Positions 34,550-44,118 of a stretch of 58,250 nucleotides of DNA are shown in pieces. The notes below the pieces were generated by a model. That model was not told where the DNA came from, made no database searches, and saw only the letters and a program-made list of their open reading frames with translations. The stretch lies in the NCBI GenBank assembly GCA_002897675.1, contig BDSU01000020.1:1-58250 (forward strand). Direction: 5' to 3'. The position numbers were made by a program, and so were the translations under genes. The DNA comes from a bacterium BMS3Abin02 (GTDB lineage Bacteria > Actinomycetota > Acidimicrobiia > Spongiisociales > UBA4744). Numbering within the stretch: the stretch's first letter is position 1; every line of letters starts with the position of its first letter.

Positions 34550-35115
34550 TTGCCGGCCTGAGCGGCACCGTTGTGGCCTCGCCGAACGATCGGGTGATCC
34601 TTCAGGTCGGCGGTATCGGTTTCGAGATCAGAGTCACGCCGGGCACTCGCGCCGAGATCGGCCGGGTGGGAACCGAGGCGACGCTGCACACTCATCTTCA
34701 CGTCAGAGAAGATGCACTCGACCTCTACGGTTTCACCGCCGCCGGCGACAGAGACCTCTTTCGGCTTCTGCTCACCGCCTCCGGCATCGGCCCGAAGGTG
34801 GCGATGGCCATGATGGGTGCACTCACGACGGATGAGATCCGTCGTGCCGTGGTCACCGAGGACGCAGTCGCCTTGACGGTGGTCCCCGGTATCGGCATGC
34901 GCAGCGCCCAGAAACTGATCCTGGAGTTGCGCCCGAAGCTTGCGGGGGCGGAGGCGGACGTGATGGGCGGTGCAACGCTCTCACGGGTACGCGAAGCGCT
35001 GGAGGGTCTTGGCTACGCGGCCGGCGAGATCCAGGAGGTCGTCGGCTCCCTTCCGGCCGATGCTCCCATCGAGGACAATCTGCGCGCGGCGCTCAAGACA
35101 CTGGGAAGAACATGA
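34546..35115 (+). CDS. ruvA: Holliday junction helicase subunit RuvA
   Basis: DNA-binding subunit of the RuvAB branch-migration motor, 189 residues. It begins [10 protein letters not shown] (OB-fold) and has the two helix-hairpin-helix motifs near [12 protein letters not shown] and [13 protein letters not shown], and a C-terminal domain III that binds RuvB (about 145-189). GTG start overlaps ruvC, and the stop overlaps ruvB (ATGA). Confidence 0.97.
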   Translation: MIAGLSGTVVASPNDRVILQVGGIGFEIRVTPGTRAEIGRVGTEATLHTHLHVREDALDLYGFTAAGDRDLFRLLLTASGIGPKVAMAMMGALTTDEIRRAVVTEDAVALTVVPGIGMRSAQKLILELRPKLAGAEADVMGGATLSRVREALEGLGYAAGEIQEVVGSLPADAPIEDNLRAALKTLGRT

Positions 35116-36137
35116 GAGAGGACATTCTGAGTTCGACACGCCTTGCGGATGACGAGATGGTCGATGAAACGCTTCGACCGGAACGTCTCGAGGAATTCGT
35201 GGGACAGAGCAAGGTGAAAGAGCGTCTGCAGATCAGCCTGGACGCAGCCAAGCACCTGGGACACGCTCTCGACCACGTGCTTCTGTCCGGCCCTCCCGGA
35301 CTCGGCAAGACGACGCTGGCAGGGATCATCGCCCACGAACTGGACACGCGGATCAGGGTCACATCGGGACCTGCGCTCGAACGGCCCGGTGATGTCGCGT
35401 CGATCGTCACGAATCTCGAGGAGGGTGAGGTCTTGTTCATCGACGAGATCCATCGACTTCCCCGCGTCGTCGAGGAGGTTCTCTATCCGGCGATGGAGGA
35501 CTTCCGGCTCGATATCGTTCTCGGCAAAGGGCCATCGGCGCAGTCGATTCGGCTCGAACTGCCTCGTTTCACCTTGGTCGGGGCGACCACGCGCAAAGGG
35601 AAGGTCTCTGCACCGCTTCGGGATCGGTTCGGCATCGTCGACAAACTCGAGTACTACTCCGATGACGAGCTCGAACAGATCATCATGCGTTCTGCCGGGA
35701 TCATGAGGGTGCCGATCACCGACGGCGGTGCGAGCGTGATTGCGGGGAGGAGCAGAGGCACTCCGAGGGTTGTCAATCGACTGCTCGCCAGGGTGCGGGA
35801 CTTTGCCGTCGCCCGAGCCGGCGGCGTCGCTGACGAAGAGACTGCTTCCGAGGCGCTGCGGGTCTTCGAAGTCGACGAACTCGGTCTTGATCGCGTGGAC
35901 CGGGACATTCTGCGTGCCGTGGTCGAGACCTTCGGCGGGGGTCCCGTCGGCCTGTCCACGCTGGCGATCGTCGTTGGGGAGGAAGCCGAGACGGTCGAGG
36001 ATGCCTACGAGCCATTCCTCCTGCAGCGAGGGCTTCTCCAGCGAACCCCGCGGGGCCGCATGGCGACGGCAGCTGCGTTTCATCATCTCGGGCTCGAGCC
36101 TCCACAGGACCTGCAGCCGCGCCTGCTGGACACCTGA
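35112..36137 (+). CDS. ruvB: Holliday junction helicase ATPase RuvB
   Basis: AAA+ ATPase driving branch migration, 341 residues. Walker A is [10 protein letters not shown], Walker B FIDEIHRL, sensor 1 GATTRKG with an arginine-finger region APLRDRFG, and a winged-helix C-terminus ending near TPRGRMAT. It begins with the typical [11 protein letters not shown]. Overlaps ruvA and is followed by queA after 14 bases. Confidence 0.98.
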   Translation: MREDILSSTRLADDEMVDETLRPERLEEFVGQSKVKERLQISLDAAKHLGHALDHVLLSGPPGLGKTTLAGIIAHELDTRIRVTSGPALERPGDVASIVTNLEEGEVLFIDEIHRLPRVVEEVLYPAMEDFRLDIVLGKGPSAQSIRLELPRFTLVGATTRKGKVSAPLRDRFGIVDKLEYYSDDELEQIIMRSAGIMRVPITDGGASVIAGRSRGTPRVVNRLLARVRDFAVARAGGVADEETASEALRVFEVDELGLDRVDRDILRAVVETFGGGPVGLSTLAIVVGEEAETVEDAYEPFLLQRGLLQRTPRGRMATAAAFHHLGLEPPQDLQPRLLDT

Positions 36138-36151
36138 GAACCGAGCAGGTG

Positions 36152-37153
36152 ATGCGAACCAGCGAGTTCGACTATGCCCTGCCCAGGGGCTCGATTGCCC
36201 AAAGGCCGGTCGCACCCAGAGACGCAGCCCGCCTGCTCGACGTGAGGGATCTCACCGACCGATCGTTCCGAGATCTGCCCGCTCTGCTCATGTCGGGCGA
36301 CCTGGTGGTCGTCAACAATACGAGGGTGCGGGCCGCCCGCCTTCATGGCCGCAAGGAGGAGACAGGGGGAGCGGTCGAAGCGCTGATTCTGACCCGGTTG
36401 GACGATGGTCGTTGGGAGGCCCTGGTTCGGCCCGCTCGACGTCTGCACGCAGGGACGAGGCTGCGCTTCGGGGAGCTGCGGGGACGCATCCTCGAGGATC
36501 CGGTTCGAGGCAAGGCACTGCTCGAGTTGGAAGGCGACGATGTCGAGGCGTTGATCGCTGCGCACGGAGAAGTGCCCTTCCCACCGTACATCACGGCCGG
36601 ACCATCCGACCCGGAGGACTATCAGACAGTGTTTGCCGACAAGGTGGGATCAGCGGCTGCTCCGACGGCCGGCCTGCACTTCAGTGCTCCGGTGCTGGCC
36701 GAACTGGCCGATCGTGGGGTCGATGTCGCCACCGTAGACCTCCAGGTGGGTCTGGACACGTTCCGACCGATCGACGCCGAGTACGTCGAACATCACGAGA
36801 TGCACACGGAACGTTTCTCGATACCGGTCGAAACGGCCGCTGCAGTGTCCGAGGCCCGCAGTCGTGGCGGCCGGGTCGTGGCCATCGGAACCACCGTCGT
36901 GAGGGCGCTCGAAGCCGCATCGGTCGGAAACGGGGTGCGCTCCGGTGAAGACTCCACGGACCTGTTCATCCGTCCGGGCTACGACTTCACCGTCGTCGAC
37001 GCGCTGGTCACCAACTTCCACATTCCCCGGTCCTCGCTCATCGTTCTCGTAGCCGCCTTTCTCGGAAACCGATGGAGGAGCGTCTACGCGAGGGCGCTCG
37101 AACGTGGCTACCGTTTCCTCTCATTCGGTGACGCCATGTATGCGGAGCGATGA
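36152..37153 (+). CDS. queA: S-adenosylmethionine:tRNA ribosyltransferase-isomerase QueA
   Basis: Makes epoxyqueuosine in tRNA from preQ1-tRNA and SAM, 333 residues. It begins MRTSEFDYALPRGSIAQRP, the family start, and contains AAPTAGLHF and GTTVVRALE. The GTG one codon upstream is an alternative start. It overlaps tgt (ATGA), so queuosine modification is coupled. Most studied actinobacteria lack this pair at this site. Confidence 0.97.
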   Translation: MRTSEFDYALPRGSIAQRPVAPRDAARLLDVRDLTDRSFRDLPALLMSGDLVVVNNTRVRAARLHGRKEETGGAVEALILTRLDDGRWEALVRPARRLHAGTRLRFGELRGRILEDPVRGKALLELEGDDVEALIAAHGEVPFPPYITAGPSDPEDYQTVFADKVGSAAAPTAGLHFSAPVLAELADRGVDVATVDLQVGLDTFRPIDAEYVEHHEMHTERFSIPVETAAAVSEARSRGGRVVAIGTTVVRALEAASVGNGVRSGEDSTDLFIRPGYDFTVVDALVTNFHIPRSSLIVLVAAFLGNRWRSVYARALERGYRFLSFGDAMYAER

Positions 37154-38268
37154 TGCGGTTCGAAATCGGGGCGATCGATGGTACGGCGCGAACAGGAAGC
37201 CTGGCGACGTCACACGGCGTGGTCAGGACCCCTGCGTTCATGCCGGTGGGAACTCGGGGTACGGTCAAGATGGTCGACACCCGTGACCTGGCCGAAGCAG
37301 GCGTGCAAATGGTGCTGGCCAACACCTACCACCTGATGCTTCGCCCGGGGGAGCACGTCGTTTGTGATCTCGGGGGCCTCCATTCGTTCATGGGCTGGGA
37401 TGCTCCGATCCTGACCGATTCCGGTGGATATCAGATCTTCTCGCTCGACGCGAACGTGACCGAGGAAGGTGTGGAGTTTCGATCTTCATACGATGGCTCC
37501 CGAGTGGAACTCACCCCCGAGGACGCCGTGGGGATCCAGGAGAATCTGGGTTCCGACATCGCGATGATACTGGACGTTCTCATCGGCCTGCCGGCACCCC
37601 GAGAAGACGTGCGGTACGCCATGGAGCGGACCCTGCGGTGGTCGGCACGGGCCGTGAGGGTGCACGAGAGGGAAGATCAGGCGCTCTTCGGTATCGTTCA
37701 AGGCGGTACCGACCCCGAGCTTCGCAAGAAGAGCGCGGCAATGACGGCGAGTCTGGGCTTCGACGGGTTTGGCATCGGGGGGCTGTCGGTCGGGGAGCCG
37801 GAAGCCGACCGCAATCATGCGATCGAAGTCGTGGTCGCAGAGCTTCCTGAGGATCGTGTTCGCTACACCATGGGACTCGGCGACACCAAGGGGATGCTCG
37901 ACGGTGTCGTGCGGGGTGTAGATCTGTTCGATTGCGTATGGCCGACGCGGCTTGCTCGCCATGGGAAGGTGCTGACCTCGATCGGTGATTACAGCATTCG
38001 CCGGGCCGAGTTCAAACGCTCCGACGGGCCGCTCGATCCGAACTGTGACTGCCGGACGTGCAGGGCGCACAGCAGAGGGTATCTGCGTCACCTCTTCCTG
38101 ACGGGTGAACCGACGGGTCTTCGGCTGCTGACGCTGCACAATCTCGCCTACACCGCGTCGTTGATGGCTCAGGTTCGAGAGAGCATCGAATCGGGGGAGT
38201 TAGAATCGTTTCGGCGCGCGACCCTCGCGGCGAGAGTTTCCACCCAATCGGAGGACTCGCTAGCATGA
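37150..38268 (+). CDS. tgt: Queuine/preQ1 tRNA-ribosyltransferase Tgt
   Basis: Exchanges guanine-34 for preQ1 in tRNAs with GUN anticodons, 372 residues. It has TPAFMPVGTRGTVK, the catalytic aspartates in LTDSGGYQ and FDCVWPTR, GIVQGG, and the zinc-binding CDCRTC near residue 298. Starts at ATG 37150 overlapping queA (an adjacent ATG at 37153 is possible). Its stop overlaps yajC. With queA it shows that this organism makes or uses queuosine precursors. Confidence 0.97.
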   Translation: MMRFEIGAIDGTARTGSLATSHGVVRTPAFMPVGTRGTVKMVDTRDLAEAGVQMVLANTYHLMLRPGEHVVCDLGGLHSFMGWDAPILTDSGGYQIFSLDANVTEEGVEFRSSYDGSRVELTPEDAVGIQENLGSDIAMILDVLIGLPAPREDVRYAMERTLRWSARAVRVHEREDQALFGIVQGGTDPELRKKSAAMTASLGFDGFGIGGLSVGEPEADRNHAIEVVVAELPEDRVRYTMGLGDTKGMLDGVVRGVDLFDCVWPTRLARHGKVLTSIGDYSIRRAEFKRSDGPLDPNCDCRTCRAHSRGYLRHLFLTGEPTGLRLLTLHNLAYTASLMAQVRESIESGELESFRRATLAARVSTQSEDSLA

Positions 38269-38603
38269 CCGCCGCCCGCTCGGCGCGGGCTGCACTCACG
38301 AAGAAGGTAGACGTGTTGGTACTGGCTCAGACGCAGGATGCGGGCGGAAGCTCCTGGACTTCGCTGATCTTCCTGGCGCTGCTGATCGGGTTGTTCTACG
38401 TGTTGCTCATCCGACCGCAGCGCGTCAGGGCGAAGAAGCAGCGGGAGGTCGCCGCGAGCCTCGAGATCGGTGACAAGGTGCAGTCCTACGGCGGTGTGTT
38501 CGGTGTTGTGATCTCACTCGACGAAGATTCGGTCGTGCTCGGACTCGAAGAAGGACGGATGCGCATCTCCCGGCGGGCAATTGCCGGGAAGCGAGAGAGC
38601 TGA
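38265..38603 (+). CDS. yajC: Preprotein translocase subunit YajC
   Basis: Small accessory protein of the SecDF complex, 112 residues. One transmembrane segment (about 30-48, LIFLALLIGLFYVLLI) is followed by RPQRVRAKKQ and the cytoplasmic domain EIGDKVQSYGGVFG. The ATG at 38265 has GGAGGA 9 bases upstream. A GTG at 38313 with GAAGAAGG just before it would give a 96-residue form closer to family length. Followed by secD after 2 bases. Confidence 0.93.
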   Translation: MTAARSARAALTKKVDVLVLAQTQDAGGSSWTSLIFLALLIGLFYVLLIRPQRVRAKKQREVAASLEIGDKVQSYGGVFGVVISLDEDSVVLGLEEGRMRISRRAIAGKRES

Positions 38604-38605
38604 CC

Positions 38606-40126
38606 ATGGCTCGGCGCATTATCACTCTGGTCATCGTGATGCTGCTCGCCTACGGTGGCGTGGCCGCAATCGTGGCGACGCACTCGACCCCGGAACTCGG
38701 TCTGGACCTCAAGGGAGGAACCTCCGTCATCTTGCGAGCGCCGGATGGGACCGATCCCGACGTGCTCGAGAAAGCTGTGGAGATCATGCGAGGGCGCATC
38801 GAGGCATTCGGTGTCCAGGAGCCCGAGATCTCCATCAGCGGGAAGAACGGTGTACTCGTTCAGCTTCCGGGGGTCACCGACCGGGAGCGAGCGCTCGAGG
38901 CGATCGGCCAGACCGGGGTGCTCTCCTTCAGGCCGGTGATCGAGTCCTTCCTCCGCAGTCCTCTGCTACAGCCTGCGACGACGACCACGACGGCGCCCGG
39001 CGAGACGACGGTTTCGAGCGAGCCGACGACGACCACCACCTTTCCCCCGAATGTGGATCCGACGACCGGTTTCACCATAAAGGACGATCCCACGCTGTTG
39101 GACGCGTGGCTTCCCGAGTATGGGCCCGACGGGAAGGTGATCGCCGGATATCACGTCGGCACACTGATAGACCCTGAGACAGGAAAGCCGGACCCGCTGA
39201 CCGGTAAGGACCTCACCGAGGCATTGGCAAGCTTTAGCCAGAACGGTCAATGGGAGGTCAATCTGCGCCTGAATGACGACGGTGCCCGCAAGTTTCAAGA
39301 GATCACCAAGGCCGCTGCGCAGTATCCGGTCGGGGATCCAAGACGGCAGATCGCCATCGTGCTCGACGGAAAGGTCATCTCCTCACCGCAAGTGGCAGAG
39401 TCCGTCGACGCGAACCTCGGAATCGCCGGAGGCACGGCGGTCATCACCCTCGGCGCCGGGGAGAATCAGCAGACCGAGGCGCAGGACCTCGCCGTCGTTC
39501 TGCGGTACGGTTCCCTTCCCATTGCCTTCGAACGTGACCAGGTGCAGAGCGTCTCGGCGACTCTCGGTGCGGACTCGCTGCGTTCCGGCCTCGTGGCCGG
39601 CCTCGCGGGTCTGTTCCTCGTGGCGATCTACATGATTCTCTACTACCGGTCGTTGGGTGTGGTAACGATTCTCGGCCTGAGTGTCTTCGGTTCGCTGATG
39701 CTGATCGTCCTCGGAGTGCTCAGCAAGACCTCCGGACTCACTCTCACCCTCGCAGGCGTCACCGCGATCGTGGTGTCGGTCGGCATCACCGCCGACTCCT
39801 ATATCGTGTTCTATGAACGCATCAAGGAAGAGCTCCATCGGGGCCGAACGATGCGTGCAGCCGTCGACGAAGGCTTCTCGAGAGCGTTCCACACGATCCT
39901 CACCGCGGACACCGTTTCATTCCTCGCCGCGGTGCTCTTGTGGCTGCTCGCCGTGGGTCCCGTCAAGGGCTTCGCTCTCACACTGGGCATCGCGACGTTC
40001 CTCGACATCCTCGTCGCGTACTTCTTCACTCGAAACGCCGTCAGCATCATCTCCCATGGGCCTCTCGGGGAGGGAGGCTTCTTCAGCATCCGCGCCGCCG
40101 CCGGCGGAGTGCGGGAGGCGTCATGA
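38606..40126 (+). CDS. secD: Protein translocase subunit SecD
   Basis: Membrane component that uses the proton gradient to aid late steps of Sec export, 506 residues. One N-terminal helix is followed by LGLDLKGGTSVIL, a large periplasmic domain and five further helices from about residue 330, with the conserved SYIVFYERIKEE. A Thr/Pro-rich low-complexity insert (about residues 125-147) splits the periplasmic domain, and is also seen in other actinobacterial SecD proteins. Overlaps secF by ATGA. Confidence 0.96.
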   Translation: MARRIITLVIVMLLAYGGVAAIVATHSTPELGLDLKGGTSVILRAPDGTDPDVLEKAVEIMRGRIEAFGVQEPEISISGKNGVLVQLPGVTDRERALEAIGQTGVLSFRPVIESFLRSPLLQPATTTTTAPGETTVSSEPTTTTTFPPNVDPTTGFTIKDDPTLLDAWLPEYGPDGKVIAGYHVGTLIDPETGKPDPLTGKDLTEALASFSQNGQWEVNLRLNDDGARKFQEITKAAAQYPVGDPRRQIAIVLDGKVISSPQVAESVDANLGIAGGTAVITLGAGENQQTEAQDLAVVLRYGSLPIAFERDQVQSVSATLGADSLRSGLVAGLAGLFLVAIYMILYYRSLGVVTILGLSVFGSLMLIVLGVLSKTSGLTLTLAGVTAIVVSVGITADSYIVFYERIKEELHRGRTMRAAVDEGFSRAFHTILTADTVSFLAAVLLWLLAVGPVKGFALTLGIATFLDILVAYFFTRNAVSIISHGPLGEGGFFSIRAAAGGVREAS

Positions 40127-41229
40127 AGCTCGTTACCCGTTTGTACCGTGGGGAGACCTCCTTCGATTTCGTCGGGGCAAAGCGCATATGGCTGGCGATT
40201 TCGTCGGCGCTCATATTGGTTTCGCTCCTCGGGCTCGTCATCTTCGGCCTCAACCTGAGCTTGGACTTCAAAGGCGGCGTGGCGGTCGACGTCGCCAACG
40301 CAACCGGTGTGGACGTTACGGCGGTCCGGGACGCGCTGACGCCGCTCGGGCTCGGCGATGCAAAGATTCAGATGCTCGCGGGCGGTGCCGACATCCGGGT
40401 GCAGGTCGGTGCCCTGAGCCCGGACGAATCCCGAGCGTTCCAGAAAGCCGTCGCGACGGTTTCCGGATCGCCACTCGACGAGGTCTCTGTGGATGAGGTC
40501 GGTCCGACCTTCGGCGCGCAAATCACGAAGCGGGCGGTCACCGCGCTCGTCGTGTTCCTGGCAGCAGTCGTCCTGTTCATGTGGTGGCGACTCGAATGGA
40601 AGATGGCCGTCTCGGGCATCGCCGCGCTCTTTCACGACTTGATCATCACGTTCGGCGTCTACGCGCTCACACGATTCGAGGTGACACCCGCAACCGTCAT
40701 CGGGGTGCTGACGATTCTCGGATACTCGCTGTACGACACCGTCGTGGTATTCGACAAAGTAAAGGAGAACATCGAGGAGCTGCACACGGAGCGGATGACG
40801 CTCACGGAACTCGTCAACCGTTCGATGAACCAGGTCCTCATGCGGTCGATCAACACGTCGTTGACGAGCCTCTTGCCGGTGGGAAGCCTGTTGTTCGTCG
40901 GTTCGTTCCTCCTCGGCGCCCACACACTTCGCGACTTCGCCCTCGCTCTGTTCGTCGGGATCGGCGCGGGTACGTATTCCTCGATCGGGGTTGCCTCGCC
41001 GATCCTCGCCACGTGGAAAGAACACGAGGAGGAATGGGAGCGGGTGCGTCGCCGCAGAGACCGTGGGCGTGGCGATGGGAGCCGCCGGGCCGCGAAGGCC
41101 ACGGTCGAGACGGCCGACTCGGCTCCGCAGGCTCCGCAGGCTCCGCAGGCTCCGCAGGCGGCTCCGAAACGCAAGAGTGGGGCGGCCCCGCGGCCACCGA
41201 AGAAGGGGAAGAAGGGACGCCGGCGCTAG
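40123..41229 (+). CDS. secF: Protein translocase subunit SecF
   Basis: Partner of SecD, 368 residues. It has LNLSLDFKGGVAVDV after the first helix, then five helices with SLYDTVVVFDKVKEN and RSINTSLTSLLPVGS. The C-terminal cytoplasmic tail of about 60 residues carries four APQ repeats and a strongly basic end (KKGKKGRRR), not found in the E. coli protein; such basic tails are frequent in actinobacterial SecF and may contact the ribosome or membrane. Confidence 0.96.
   Translation: MKLVTRLYRGETSFDFVGAKRIWLAISSALILVSLLGLVIFGLNLSLDFKGGVAVDVANATGVDVTAVRDALTPLGLGDAKIQMLAGGADIRVQVGALSPDESRAFQKAVATVSGSPLDEVSVDEVGPTFGAQITKRAVTALVVFLAAVVLFMWWRLEWKMAVSGIAALFHDLIITFGVYALTRFEVTPATVIGVLTILGYSLYDTVVVFDKVKENIEELHTERMTLTELVNRSMNQVLMRSINTSLTSLLPVGSLLFVGSFLLGAHTLRDFALALFVGIGAGTYSSIGVASPILATWKEHEEEWERVRRRRDRGRGDGSRRAAKATVETADSAPQAPQAPQAPQAAPKRKSGAAPRPPKKGKKGRRR
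41122..41157 (+). repeat. Tandem 9-base repeat in secF tail
   Basis: Four perfect copies of GCTCCGCAG in a row encode APQ-APQ-APQ-APQ in the SecF C-terminal tail. Because the unit is a multiple of three, copy-number change would not shift the frame. Confidence 0.9.
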
Positions 41230-41291
41230 GAGTCGGCTTTCAGCTGCCGACCACCCGCTGTCGCGTGCGCGAGCAGAGCGGGCCCGTACGG

Positions 41292-41297
41292 TACACT
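41292..41297 (+). promoter_or_regulatory. -10 box consistent with leaderless apt
   Basis: TACACT ends 6 bases before the GTG at 41304. There is no ribosome site, which fits a leaderless transcript. Confidence 0.45.
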
Positions 41298-41303
41298 TTG
41301 TCG

Positions 41304-41828
41304 GTGAGCCATCGATCCTTTGTCGACTTGATCCGCGATGTCCCCGATTTTCCGAAGCCTGGGGTGATGTTCAAGGACATCACACCTGTCCTCGCGGATC
41401 CGCAAGCGTTCGCCGAGCTGGTGGATGACTTGTGTGCTCCGTATCCGGCGGGAACGATCGACAAGGTGGCAGGTATCGAAGCTCGCGGCTTCATCCTGGC
41501 CACTCCTGTTGCGGAGCAACTCAGGGCAGGGTTCGTCCCGATCAGAAAACCGGGCAAACTGCCCGCAGAGGTCATCCGGCAAACCTACGAACTCGAGTAT
41601 GGGACCGATGCGCTCGAGATCCATCGCGACGGTTTGAATCCGGGCGACCGTGTGCTCATCGTGGATGACGTTCTTGCAACGGGCGGGACGGCCGCCGCTG
41701 CGATCTGTCTCGTGCAAAAGCTCGGGGCAGAAGTCGTTGGTGTGGCCGTGTTCATCGAATTGGGGTTCCTCGGAGGGCGGGCATCTCTCAACGACGTGGG
41801 ACTTCACGCCCTCGTCACCTATGACTGA
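41304..41828 (+). CDS. apt: Adenine phosphoribosyltransferase
   Basis: Salvages adenine to AMP using PRPP, 174 residues. It has DFPKPGVMFKDITP at the N-terminus, GIEARGFILA, and the PRPP-binding motif VLIVDDVLATGGTA. The GTG at 41304 matches the family start (SHRSFVDLIRDVPDFP). It lies directly before the rel gene, as in mycobacteria, and competes with adenine deaminase (17.8 kb) for adenine. Confidence 0.96.
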   Translation: MSHRSFVDLIRDVPDFPKPGVMFKDITPVLADPQAFAELVDDLCAPYPAGTIDKVAGIEARGFILATPVAEQLRAGFVPIRKPGKLPAEVIRQTYELEYGTDALEIHRDGLNPGDRVLIVDDVLATGGTAAAAICLVQKLGAEVVGVAVFIELGFLGGRASLNDVGLHALVTYD

Positions 41829-43986
41829 TTCGACCGAGGAGGGGATGGGTCGGATTCTGAGCTCGTACGCCGCGCACCATCCGAACGGCGACGCCGAAGC
41901 CATCCAAAGGGCGTACGAGCTCGGGAAACGACAGCACGAAGGCCAGATTCGTCAGACGGGCGATCCATACATCACGCATCCCGTCGCCGTGACCGAGATT
42001 CTGGCGGAGTATGGACTCGACACGGAGACGCTGTGCGCCGCCCTGTTGCACGACACCGTCGAAGACACGGACCTGACTCTCGAAGAGGTGCGGGAGCAAT
42101 TCGGTGAAGAGGTCGCCTCTCTCATCGATGGCGTGACGAAGCTGGACCGAATCAAGTTTGGCTCGCGAGAGGAGGCCCAGGCGGCCACGATCCGCAAGAT
42201 GGTCATCGCCCTGGCGAGAGATGTGCGCGTGTTGCTGATCAAGCTTGCAGATCGGCTGCACAATCTGCGCACGATCTGGCCGTTCCCAGAAGAGAAGCAG
42301 CAGCGAGTCGCCAGAGAGAGCCTCGACGTGTACGCGCCGCTCGCGCACCGTCTCGGGGTCCAGGAGATCAAACACGAGATGGAGGACCGCTGCTTCGCGA
42401 TCCTGTACCCGCGGCGCAACGCAGAGATCAAGGCCTTGCTGAAGCAGCGTGCCCCACAGCGCGACGCGTATCTCGGCGTCGTCATCGGAGAAGTGAAGCA
42501 GTTGATGGAGGATGCCAATGTGAAAGGCGAAGTCACGGGCCGCCCGAAGCACGAATACTCGATCTATCGCAAGATGGTCAACAGCGGGCTTCCGTTCGAG
42601 CGCATCCACGATCTGATCGGGATCAGGGTGATCGTGGACGACGTGCGGGGCTGCTACGCGGTGCTCGGGTTGGTGCATGCAACGTGGCCGCCGGTTCACG
42701 GCCGATTCAAGGATTACATCGCCATGCCCAAGTTCAACCTCTACCAGAGCTTGCATACGACGGTGATCGGCCCTGGCGGGGGACCGCTCGAGGTGCAGAT
42801 CAGGACTCGCGACATGGACGAACGGGCCGAGTTCGGCATCGCGGCTCACTGGCGCTACAAGGAAGGAAGATCGGCGGACGCCCTTCCGTGGATGGCCGAC
42901 CTGCGATTCCTCCAGGACGAATACGAGGATCCCAACGAGTTTCTCGCAGGGCTCAAGCTCGATCTCTATCAAGACGAGGTGTTTGTGCTGACCCCCAAGG
43001 GGGATGTGAAGACGCTGCCGAAGGGCGCGACACCGGTCGATTTCGCATACAGAGTTCACACTGAGGTCGGACATCGGTGCATGGGCGCGAAGGTCAACGG
43101 GCGGCTGGTGCCACTGGACACGAGGCTCGAGTCGGGAGATATCGTCGAGATCGTCACGTCGAAAGCTCAGGATGCGGGACCGAGCAGGGACTGGCTGGCC
43201 TTCGTTCGTACGTCCAGGGCACGGGCGAAGATTCGTCAGTGGTTCGGCAAGGAGCGCCGAGGAGCGGCCCTCGCCGATGGGCGCGAGGTTGTCCTCACGC
43301 TCTTGCGGAAGGAGGGCCTCGGGCTGCACGCCAACCGCAGGGATGAGTTTCTCGCATCTGTGGCCGAGCGTCTGGGGCAACGAGACGTGGAGTCGCTCTT
43401 CGTCGCCGTCGGCGAAGGGACCGTGGCCGGATCGACCGTCGTCGCCCGCCTTCTGCGACTTGCTCGCCCCGAAGAGGAAGAAGAGGCTGCGGAAGCGACG
43501 ATTTCCGAACTTCCCCCGGTGAGACCGAGCCCAGACACGGGCGTCGGGGTGATCGTCGAGGGACTCGATGACGTGTGGGTGCGGATCGCTCGGTGCTGTG
43601 CACCGCTACCCGGAGACGACATCGTCGGGTTCGTCACCGTCGGACGGGGTGTGTCCGTGCATCGTTCCGACTGCACGAACATCGCTGCGCTTGGGGAAGA
43701 ACGCATGATCGACGTCACTTGGGCACCGGACAGAGTCGGCCGCTTTTCGGTGTGGATCCAGATCGAGGCTCTCGACCGTCCCCGGATGCTGCGTGACGTC
43801 ACCGAGCGGATCTCCGATATCGGCGGTGACATTCGGGCCTCCTCTTCGGCGACGAGCAGAGATCGAACCGCCATCTTGCGCTATGAGGTCGAACTCTCCG
43901 ATCCCGGTCAGGTAGATCGTCTCATCGACGCGCTGCGTGGCATCGAGGGAGTCTATGACGCTTATCGTCTGCTGCCACGGACGTAG
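41821..43986 (+). CDS. rel: Bifunctional (p)ppGpp synthetase/hydrolase, RelA/SpoT family
   Basis: Stringent-response enzyme of 721 residues. The HD hydrolase domain has His53, His77-Asp78 (LLHDTVEDTD) and Asp144 (LADRLHNLR). The synthetase domain has RPKHEYSIYRKM and the sequence RFKD, the RxKD-type motif of bifunctional Rel/SpoT rather than the ExDD of monofunctional RelA. TGS (about 380-445) and C-terminal ACT domains (about 645-720) follow. The ATG at 41821 overlaps apt by 8 bases; ATG at 41845, directly after GAGGAGGGG, is an alternative. Confidence 0.96.
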   Translation: MTDSTEEGMGRILSSYAAHHPNGDAEAIQRAYELGKRQHEGQIRQTGDPYITHPVAVTEILAEYGLDTETLCAALLHDTVEDTDLTLEEVREQFGEEVASLIDGVTKLDRIKFGSREEAQAATIRKMVIALARDVRVLLIKLADRLHNLRTIWPFPEEKQQRVARESLDVYAPLAHRLGVQEIKHEMEDRCFAILYPRRNAEIKALLKQRAPQRDAYLGVVIGEVKQLMEDANVKGEVTGRPKHEYSIYRKMVNSGLPFERIHDLIGIRVIVDDVRGCYAVLGLVHATWPPVHGRFKDYIAMPKFNLYQSLHTTVIGPGGGPLEVQIRTRDMDERAEFGIAAHWRYKEGRSADALPWMADLRFLQDEYEDPNEFLAGLKLDLYQDEVFVLTPKGDVKTLPKGATPVDFAYRVHTEVGHRCMGAKVNGRLVPLDTRLESGDIVEIVTSKAQDAGPSRDWLAFVRTSRARAKIRQWFGKERRGAALADGREVVLTLLRKEGLGLHANRRDEFLASVAERLGQRDVESLFVAVGEGTVAGSTVVARLLRLARPEEEEEAAEATISELPPVRPSPDTGVGVIVEGLDDVWVRIARCCAPLPGDDIVGFVTVGRGVSVHRSDCTNIAALGEERMIDVTWAPDRVGRFSVWIQIEALDRPRMLRDVTERISDIGGDIRASSSATSRDRTAILRYEVELSDPGQVDRLIDALRGIEGVYDAYRLLPRT

Positions 43987-44008
43987 GGCGGTCGTAAGCC
44001 CCCTGTCG

Positions 44009-44061
44009 CCGAACCCAGGGCTCGTAGATGCGCTGGGCGCATCCCTGAGCCCTGGGTTCGG
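44009..44061. other. 53-base two-tier perfect hairpin after rel
   Basis: Outer stem of 15 perfect pairs (44009-44023, CCGAACCCAGGGCTC, against 44047-44061), a 3x3 internal loop, an inner stem of 6 pairs (GATGCG/CGCATC) and a 5-base loop CTGGG. It lies 22 bases after the rel stop and 58 before the next start. No T-run follows, so it may be a terminator, an mRNA-stabilising structure or a palindromic repeat element. Confidence 0.7.
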
Positions 44062-44104
44062 GGTTTGTGGGTGGGGGACGGCGGTCGGACACCCTCGCGG
44101 CCGC

Positions 44105-44110
44105 TACGCT
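44105..44110 (+). promoter_or_regulatory. -10 box consistent with leaderless metallo-hydrolase gene
   Basis: TACGCT ends 8 bases before the ATG at 44119. No ribosome site is present. It would restart transcription after the hairpin that follows rel. Confidence 0.4.
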
Positions 44111-44118
44111 CTCGTGCC

